NCBI GenBank assembly: GCA_013299105.1
Contig: JAAFJY010000031.1
Coordinates: 1 to 64,000 of the forward strand
DNA length: 64,000 bases
Direction: 5' to 3'
Source of the DNA: Chitinophagales bacterium
GTDB lineage: Bacteria; Bacteroidota; Bacteroidia; Chitinophagales; Saprospiraceae
The position numbers and the translations under genes are program-made. The notes below the pieces were generated by a model. It saw nothing but the letters and a program-made list of their open reading frames with translations. It made no database searches and was not told the DNA's origin. Below, one piece after another: positions 58,901-64,000 of this stretch. Position 1 is the stretch's first letter. Each line of letters opens with the position of its first letter.

Positions 58901-59436
58901 CTTACCAGCCTGCGGGCTTGTGGGAGGCCCTGGCTACCCGCAACGCCACCCGCTACGAGCAGCACCACGGCGACAGCTTGTACCGCCGCAGCCTTTACAC
59001 GATCTGGAAACGCAGCTCGCCACCGCCCGCCATGCTCAATTTTGACGCCACCGACCGCTCGTATTGCGTGGTCAGGCGCCAAAAAACCTCCTCGCCCCTG
59101 CAAGCCCTGGTGCTGATGAACGACCCGCAATTCGTGGAAGCCGCCCGGATTTTGGCCGAAAAAATGATCAAAAGCGCCGAGCGCCCCGAAGAGCGCCTGG
59201 CCTATGGTTTCCGCGCCCTGGTCAGTAGGCCCGCCCGCCAGGAGGAGCTGAAAGTTTTGCAGGACTTGTTCGCCAAGGAGCAACGGTACTTCCAGCAAAA
59301 TACCGAGCAGGCTTTGAAGCTCTTGAGTGTAGGCGAATACAAGCGCGACCCTAGCTTGGACGCTGCGGAGGTGGCTGCGTATGCGCTGGTGGCCTCTACT
59401 TTGATGAACTTTGAGGAGTTTTCGGTGAAGCGATAA
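55981..59436 (+). CDS. Planctomycete-type cytochrome c / DUF1549 / LamG / DUF1553 protein
   Basis: 1151 residues with an N-terminal membrane or signal segment (ILGLVAILALALSLESAAW). It has a cytochrome c domain (PILADRCFKCHGPDINKVDA, about 70-150), a DUF1549 domain (SRETLIRRLSLDLIGLPPTA, DWLDVARYADSHGYQDDG) and a second CxxCH motif (ECARCHTHKYDPIEH). A LamG-like jelly-roll follows (about 565-730, GVLFRGDAGMTCGPALNYDR region), then DUF1553 (NRYWQLFFGRGLVSTQEDFG) to the end. These proteins are usually encoded with DUF1501 partners, as here. They are assumed to be periplasmic redox or hydrolytic proteins for complex carbohydrates. Confidence 0.93.
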   Translation: MNTILSKYILGLVAILALALSLESAAWILPSPSLVLAKKTKKAQPARQVKQQVKQHGHQPLAAKKIDFNRDIKPILADRCFKCHGPDINKVDAGLQLTSFEAANKLLESGKRAIVPFKPEESELVKRILTTDPDDMMPAPKSNLSLSAAEKDLLIEWIKQGAEYQEHWAFIPPKALDLPKVLNPAWAKNAIDFFILQKLEEKGLSPNAEASRETLIRRLSLDLIGLPPTAAEIKAFVEDPAPNAYEKLVDRLLASPHFGERMALDWLDVARYADSHGYQDDGLRNTYPYRDWVIRAYNQNLPFDQFITWQLAGDLLHKPTTDQLIATCFNRNHMQSQEGGVVDEEYRVEYVADRVNTFGKAFLGLTTECARCHTHKYDPIEHKDYFSLFAFFNQNHDSGIVPYNGEASPTLILPTPQAAKTLDSLRALAAGYVPKAKVSSRYQKDLENWLNGLDEAGKKALSKPQQRSLYLDFEKEDTSILADLIYPPDTGTLNRRVRDLERSKKDTTFKLKPLPRHKGYWNIEQADTNLRALNFFGDKDKYPSSQDGKLGKGILFRGDAGMTCGPALNYDRYQPFSVSLWVKVLKKDEEGPLILRSNGDAEGHRGWLVNLNKDGTLSFQMNHVWPANAIEYQTKEKITVGEWTHIAFAYDGSSKAAGFRFWVNGRTPAHQLHVDALEKSIVFYRKKFIRGAYNFTLGFEQSNHKLSVQNLVMDEVQIYKRELAEVEIQSLYQQKDLVQDLLNKTQRSEQEQAQLLAFYLLNGHNAEFKASRDSLFKLRQLESDLATEQEEIMVMRERPEYRKTYLLNRGAYDAPSNQELRPNTPAKVLPFDANKYPSNRLGLAQWLLGEKNPLFSRVSVNRYWQLFFGRGLVSTQEDFGNQGALPSHPELLDWLALDYRAKKWDTKAFVKQLVLSATYRQSSTPSVKNREMDYANDLYSRYPAQRLGAELVRDNALAASGLLVPRIGGPSVYPYQPAGLWEALATRNATRYEQHHGDSLYRRSLYTIWKRSSPPPAMLNFDATDRSYCVVRRQKTSSPLQALVLMNDPQFVEAARILAEKMIKSAERPEERLAYGFRALVSRPARQEELKVLQDLFAKEQRYFQQNTEQALKLLSVGEYKRDPSLDAAEVAAYALVASTLMNFEEFSVKR

Positions 59437-59592
59437 AAAAGAGTTTGGGTGTGCTGGTGTGGGGACCTGTAGAGACAGGACATGTCCTGTCTAAGGTGAC
59501 GCTCGTAAATGGCCTCGGATTGTTTTGGGGGCCGCTTTGCAGAAGGTCTATTTTAATTTGGGACTTGTAAAGCACCTTCATAATGAGCGCCG

Positions 59593-60030
59593 ATGAATTT
59601 GGTTCGGCGCTACCGAACCAATTGCCAAATAATTTTATTGACACCTTTTCCCCCTTTCGATGTTCGATTGACCCGCATCAACAAAGCCGAGAACAAGGAA
59701 GTCCGCACGGTTGTACAACCCGACCTGTGCGTCATTTGCGATCCAGACAAACTGGACGAGCGCGGCTGCCTGGGAGCCCCCGACCTGATCATTGAAATCC
59801 TGTCTCCCGGCAACAGCCGCAAGGAGATGAAGGAGAAATTTGAAATTTACGAGGAAAACGGCGTCCAGGAATATTGGGTCGTCTTCCCCGATTTTCAGAC
59901 CATTCAGGTATACCGGCTCAATGAAGAGGGCAAATACCTTGGACTGGCTCCTGCGACGCCAGGGGATGTGTTGAGTACGCCGATTGTGGCGAATTTGGAG
60001 GTGAAGGTGGAGGAGGTGTTTGAGGAGTGA
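59593..60030 (+). pseudogene. N-terminally truncated Uma2-family nuclease gene
   Basis: From about 59650 on the frame reads as the C-terminal two thirds of an Uma2 (PD-(D/E)XK) protein: FDVRLTRINKAENKEVRTVV, QPDLCVICDPDKLDERGCLG, APDLIIEILSPGNSRKEMKE, KFEIYEENGVQEYWVVFPD. The N-terminal third (the YELIDGEI-like part of about 80 residues) is missing, and sequence before 59650 does not match the family in any frame. A start at 59593 would make a 145-residue protein without the first part of the fold, so it is probably not functional. Confidence 0.7.
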
Positions 60031-60331
60031 CTTGTAGGACAGTACCGTGAACCTGCAAAACATACACTCCATCACGCAAGGGAGATCGGATAAACGGCTT
60101 ATTGATGACTTGAAAAATTAATGCGCGAAAACTTGCAATGTTTATGTTGTGGGGTTATATTTGTGTGTATGGTGTTTTTTGCTACTCTAGCTGTTCCGCG
60201 AGGCTGACTTGGCACAAAGCAAAAATATCCATATCTGCGAGCATTTCCAACTCTCAATGCGGGTTTTGGATAGTTGAAAGTTTCGGTAGTTGAGTTGTAT
60301 TGGCTTGTTGTGAAATAATAGATAGGAATTT
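60031..60331. other. Intergenic transition into AT-rich DNA
   Basis: About 300 bp between the truncated Uma2 gene and hamA. Base composition visibly shifts to AT-rich here. Apart from the promoter-like pair at 60133-60163, no feature was seen. Confidence 0.5.
60133..60163 (+). promoter_or_regulatory. Candidate promoter of the Hachiman operon
   Basis: TTG (60133-60135), 20 bases, TATATTTG (60156-60163): an exact match to the Bacteroidota TTG-N19-21-TAnnTTTG consensus. It lies about 165 bases before the hamA start. Confidence 0.5.
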
Positions 60332-61243
60332 ATGAATTTTAAACCCAGCATAAGTGAAAACTTTTTAGACCTTTTCTATAAAGAGATTGAATGTGATGTG
60401 CCTAACACCAATTCAAAGCTCAATCTACATATTTTGAAAATTGAAAATAACCAATTTTGCTATAATGAATTGATTGAAGAACTTTCGAACCACTTTATTT
60501 CCTTTTCACTTTCTCGAAAAGATATAGCGGAATTTAAGAAAAATGAAAAGTATGGTGAACTTTACCGAAAAGCAGCGTCTAAATTTCGTAACTACAATGT
60601 AAATGATGGTGAAGCTGGTGAGCTACTGTTGTATTGTTTTTTGGAATCTCATCTTAAAGCCACTAAAATCCTTACGAAATTAGAAATCAAACTTTCCTCA
60701 AATGATTATGCTAAAGGGTCAGATGGTATTCACTTACTGGAATTATCTTCTAAAAATTACCAATTAATTTTTGGAGAATCAAAATTAAACAAAAAATTAA
60801 CTACTTCAATCACTGAAGCCTTTGAGTCAATTAATGATTTTCTTCACAGGAAAAAAAATAATATTTTTGATGAAATAGGTTTGATCAGTTCGCAATTGGG
60901 AAAAGAAGCACTTGATGAAGATTCGTATCAGTTTATTAAATCTATTATTATGCCAAAAGCAAGCGACACCGACCCAATTGTAAAAAACAACGCGTTTGCA
61001 ATTTTTGCAGGGTTCGAAATTGACTCAACCGAAGAAGAAAAACGTTTGAGTAACGACATATTTCTTGCTTTAATTAAAGAGAAAATCAAATCTGAAGTAG
61101 AGAGTAAAATGAATCATATTAAGAGTAAGATTGAAGAATACAAGCTATACAACTATACGTTTTACGTTTATGTTTTTCCATTCATGAATATGGATGAAGC
61201 AAGAAAAAATATCATCAAAAAGATAACACTAGCTGAATCATGA
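60332..61243 (+). CDS. hamA: Hachiman defence protein HamA (DUF1837 nuclease)
   Basis: 303 residues. DUF1837/HamA features: RNYNVNDGEAGELLLYCFLE (with E94 and E97), then EIKLSSNDYAKGSDGIHLL (D131) and the catalytic GESKL (E149, K151), a PD-(D/E)XK-type nuclease core. The C-terminal part is helical (LIKEKIKSEVESKMNHIKSK). In Hachiman systems HamA forms a complex with the helicase HamB and cleaves DNA when phage DNA is sensed, aborting infection. The stop overlaps the hamB start as ATGA. Codon use is AT-rich compared with the genes before it, consistent with transfer. Confidence 0.9.
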   Translation: MNFKPSISENFLDLFYKEIECDVPNTNSKLNLHILKIENNQFCYNELIEELSNHFISFSLSRKDIAEFKKNEKYGELYRKAASKFRNYNVNDGEAGELLLYCFLESHLKATKILTKLEIKLSSNDYAKGSDGIHLLELSSKNYQLIFGESKLNKKLTTSITEAFESINDFLHRKKNNIFDEIGLISSQLGKEALDEDSYQFIKSIIMPKASDTDPIVKNNAFAIFAGFEIDSTEEEKRLSNDIFLALIKEKIKSEVESKMNHIKSKIEEYKLYNYTFYVYVFPFMNMDEARKNIIKKITLAES

Positions 61244-63813
61244 TAGAACGATTAGCTATAGAGGTATTGCAAGATAAATACTTTATTACCCTCAATAATA
61301 AAGCTGCTAAACTATTTGCCAATAATTTGTTTTTAGAAAATGATAAAAGCAATATGCTAACCGAGAAGGAATTGAGTGACACTTTACGCTTTGCTGACAT
61401 CCTATCAAATTCTAAAGACCCCAAAGCAAGAAATAAAGCGTATCAATTGATAACCTTACTCAATGATGATTACAAGACTAACCCTTACTATCAAACATTT
61501 TCACATTCTGTATTAGCAAAATTGGGTAACTTCCCAGGAATAGAATTTTTGAAGAACGAAAATAATAATTCAGAATTACCTTTTGACAGAGAATTTGAAA
61601 AGAAGGTCAAGGAGTATATTCAAGCTGTTCCAGAAAGTGAAAATTTAATTTTTACCGACTCCCAATTTGATCTTTTTGAAAAGATAAGCAGTTCAAAGTC
61701 TTTTAGCTTTTCTGGACCAACATCAATGGGTAAATCATTTATCATAAAGTCATTTATTAGAAGGATCCTTGGTAAAAACCCACCTGAGAATATTGTCATC
61801 TTGGTACCAACAAGGGCTTTGATTAACCAGTTTTCCATAGACCTTAAAAAGGAACTAAGAGATGTGTTAGAGCATTACAATTACACTGTAATAACCAATT
61901 CCAATTTTTCTGAGTTGCCCTCAGCAGAATATCATTATATTTTTGTGCTTACGCCCGAAAGGCTATTAAGCTATTTATCACAAAAGGATAACCCTTCTAT
62001 TGCCTACTTATTTATTGATGAAGCACATAAATTGGCAGCAGAAAAGGATAGCAGAGCTGTAACTGCGTATTCTGCTATTTCAAAAGCTTTAAGGAGGAAT
62101 CCTAATGTGAGTTTATATTTCTCTTCTCCGAACGTTTCTAATCCTGAAGTTTTTCTTAAACTGTTCAAAAAAGATGAGAAGCAGTTTTTTAGGACTATAG
62201 AAACACCTGTTTCACAGAATCTTTTTTTCGTTGATTTTATTGAAAAACATGTGACTCACTATTTAGATAATGGGATTTATAAATTTGAACCAGAAGTATT
62301 AATGAAATCAAATACGATTTATGATTTTCTTTCTGCGATTGCCGATAATGACAGTAATATTGTTTATTGTAGTTCAAGATTTGATGCAGTAGATAAATCT
62401 GCCAAATTTGTTGAACAGAATCAAAATAAACAGATTAAAGTTTCAAGAAAGGTAAAAAAGGTAATTCGCCAGATAAAATCATACATACATAAAGATTACT
62501 ATTTATGTGAGTTTTTAGACAGAGGTGTTGGCTACCACTTTGGTAACTTACCTCAGATTATCAGAAATAAAGTAGAAGGCCTTTTTAAAGAAAAAGAAAT
62601 CAACTATCTCTTTTGTACCTCAACGCTTTTAGAAGGTGTGAATTTACCAGCTAAGAATGTCTTCATTCTGAACAATAAGAATGGGAGAAACACTTTTCAA
62701 CCGATTGATTTTTGGAATCTTGCAGGACGAGCAGGGCGACTTAAACATGAGCTTTCAGGGAATATAATTTGCCTAAAGGAGACGGATGCTGATTGGAAAA
62801 AACATGAAGCTTTGATAGTCTTTAATGAGGAAATAAAACTCAGTCCTTCAGTTGAAACTTATATTGATAAAAAGCTAAAAAAGATTGAGCAAATAATAAA
62901 TGAAAATCCAAAAATAAACGATGAACCTGAAATAATTAAAGAGATATTGGCATACATTGCCAATATTATAAGCATCGACACTCTTGAAATTGAACGATCC
63001 AATTATAGCAGCGAGATAATAAAAAAGTTGATTTCTGACAACCAAGAAGCAATAATAGAATTGGCAAAAAAGAAAAATGGAAAGATTGAAGTTCCTTCAA
63101 GTGTATTAAACGCAAACAGTTCAATAAAACTTAAAATACAGAATGAGGTTTTTATTGCTTTGAAAAAGCAAGCAAAGAGCCCTGAGGCCATCAAAATGCC
63201 AAATAGAATTACTTATGAAGTTTGTAAAGAATGGTTACATAAATTATACTCTTTGTTTTATTGGGATACAGAGGAAAAGCAAATTAAGTCGGAAAACCAG
63301 CTTGACCATTTTGCAGTACTAATGAATCAGTGGATGAATGGTGTGTCGTTAAGTCAAATAATTAATAACTCAATTGATTACTACAATCGAAGACATATCA
63401 ATATTATGGTTGGCTATAAGGATAATAAGCTATCGTATGAAAATTTCAACAATAGCAAACATCATATTAACTTACTCATTGGAAATATTATTGATGAAAT
63501 TGAAAGTATTTTGCGCTTTCTCTTTGAAAAGTACTTCAATATCTATTATGTTATGCTAGTCGATATATTAGGAGAAAAAAATGCGGGAGTAAACTGGGCG
63601 ACATTTTTAGAGTATGGAACACAAAACTCTATTGTAATCTCCTTGCAGAATTACGGTTTGTCAAGACACACAGCAAATTTCATTTTCAAAAAATTTAAAG
63701 ATTGTTTGACAATAGAAGATGACAAACTAATCGGAATTAATACTCAAAGACTCCAAAATCGACTTGATAAAGATGAAGTTGAGTTTGAAGAAATTAGTTC
63801 GATATTATTTTGA
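61240..63813 (+). CDS. hamB: Hachiman defence helicase HamB
   Basis: 857 residues. Ski2-like superfamily 2 helicase: Q-motif-like FTDSQFDLF (138-146), Walker A FSGPTSMGKSFIIKS (157-171), Ia LVPTRALINQF, Ib LTPERLLSYL, II FIDEAHKLA (DEAH at 260-263), III as FSSPN instead of SAT (295-299), IV VYCSSR, then RGVGYHFGNLP, V FCTSTLLEGVNLPAKN (458-473), VI NLAGRAGRL (493-501). The long C-terminal region (about 510-857) has no recognised domain and presumably contacts HamA. In the known system it monitors DNA integrity and releases the HamA nuclease. It starts within the hamA stop codon (ATGA), so translation is coupled. Confidence 0.92.
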   Translation: MIERLAIEVLQDKYFITLNNKAAKLFANNLFLENDKSNMLTEKELSDTLRFADILSNSKDPKARNKAYQLITLLNDDYKTNPYYQTFSHSVLAKLGNFPGIEFLKNENNNSELPFDREFEKKVKEYIQAVPESENLIFTDSQFDLFEKISSSKSFSFSGPTSMGKSFIIKSFIRRILGKNPPENIVILVPTRALINQFSIDLKKELRDVLEHYNYTVITNSNFSELPSAEYHYIFVLTPERLLSYLSQKDNPSIAYLFIDEAHKLAAEKDSRAVTAYSAISKALRRNPNVSLYFSSPNVSNPEVFLKLFKKDEKQFFRTIETPVSQNLFFVDFIEKHVTHYLDNGIYKFEPEVLMKSNTIYDFLSAIADNDSNIVYCSSRFDAVDKSAKFVEQNQNKQIKVSRKVKKVIRQIKSYIHKDYYLCEFLDRGVGYHFGNLPQIIRNKVEGLFKEKEINYLFCTSTLLEGVNLPAKNVFILNNKNGRNTFQPIDFWNLAGRAGRLKHELSGNIICLKETDADWKKHEALIVFNEEIKLSPSVETYIDKKLKKIEQIINENPKINDEPEIIKEILAYIANIISIDTLEIERSNYSSEIIKKLISDNQEAIIELAKKKNGKIEVPSSVLNANSSIKLKIQNEVFIALKKQAKSPEAIKMPNRITYEVCKEWLHKLYSLFYWDTEEKQIKSENQLDHFAVLMNQWMNGVSLSQIINNSIDYYNRRHINIMVGYKDNKLSYENFNNSKHHINLLIGNIIDEIESILRFLFEKYFNIYYVMLVDILGEKNAGVNWATFLEYGTQNSIVISLQNYGLSRHTANFIFKKFKDCLTIEDDKLIGINTQRLQNRLDKDEVEFEEISSILF

Positions 63814-63887
63814 GATAGTAAACAAAAATCAATATTTACTTATTGCACCTTTTTACTTGAAGGTGATTATTCTTATCAATCTTGAAA

Positions 63888-64000
63888 TTACTCTTCTATA
63901 ATAACGTTAATAATAGTTTCCAATAAATATCGCATATCCTTCCAATCGTAATTATCAAGTTTTTCTGGTTCGGCCAAACACAAATCTAATTTATGAAAGA
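63888..64000 (-). CDS. 3' end of a minus-strand gene, unknown
   Basis: From the right edge the minus strand stays open for 37 codons and ends in TAA at 63888. The visible end reads HKLDLCLAEPEKLDNYDWKD and then MRYLLETIINVIIEE. It looks protein-like (amphipathic helix, no stop), but is too short to assign. It is AT-rich like hamAB, and convergent with hamB. It might belong to the same defence region. Confidence 0.5.
   Translation of the reverse strand, partial: FHKLDLCLAEPEKLDNYDWKDMRYLLETIINVIIEE

Overview
The window looks like a chromosomal segment of a Bacteroidota bacterium, probably of the Saprospiria (Haliscomenobacter-like). This is inferred from gene content, not from a database match. 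The supporting traits are a 2008-residue SprB-repeat adhesin with a type IX secretion (T9SS) C-terminal tail, a second short T9SS-tail protein, a TonB-dependent barrel with a carboxypeptidase-regulatory N-domain, LytS/LytTR regulators, promoters of the TTG-N20-TAnnTTTG type, and gene starts with no strong Shine-Dalgarno sequence. No rRNA, tRNA, CRISPR array, prophage or intact insertion sequence was seen.

Layout. 0.6-5 kb: outer-membrane barrel, small membrane protein, ECF sigma factor with a putative anti-sigma partner. 5.1-9.6 kb (minus): PIG-L deacetylase, a 39-residue membrane peptide and a Na+/solute symporter. 9.9-12.3 kb: GH57/DUF3536 glycosidase. 12.3-14.5 kb (minus): C5-cytosine methyltransferase overlapping a NotI-like restriction enzyme, preceded by two tandem 140-bp units. 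15-19.3 kb: secreted duplicated protein, Crp/Fnr regulator, DNA polymerase IV, Rpn-type nuclease. 19.6-26.1 kb (minus): sulfur assimilation block with sulfite reductase, siroheme synthesis (cobA, met8-like), APS/PAPS reductase and ferredoxin-NADP reductase. In front of it lies what reads as a complete cysteine-type transcription attenuator: promoter, 29-residue leader peptide with two Cys codons, antiterminator strand and terminator. 26.3-32.3 kb: SprB adhesin. 32.7-43.9 kb: lipoproteins, two-component system, DoxX/metallo-hydrolase/oxidoreductase operon, Crp/Fnr regulator with a nearby FNR-like palindrome, hydrolase, AAA ATPase with nuclease tail, arginine decarboxylase. 44.2-52.2 kb: degenerate ureohydrolase, secreted proteins, Dna2-like nuclease-helicase. 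52.4-59.4 kb: planctomycete-type cytochrome/DUF1501/DUF1553 cassette. 59.6 kb: broken Uma2 gene. 60.3-63.8 kb: AT-rich Hachiman anti-phage defence pair (HamA, HamB), followed by the 3' end of one more gene on the minus strand.

Intergenic space is unusually structured. At least three dispersed families recur: a ~135-bp imperfect palindrome (R1, 4 copies), a modular repeat built on a core around GTCAAAATCATGYTGGAAATC with interchangeable middle modules (R2, 8 copies), and 8-9-nt TCAAC-type tandem or inverted arrays at gene edges (R3, at least 7 loci). The best candidates for something undescribed are the attenuator, the tandem 140-bp units beside the restriction-modification genes, and the modular R2 family.
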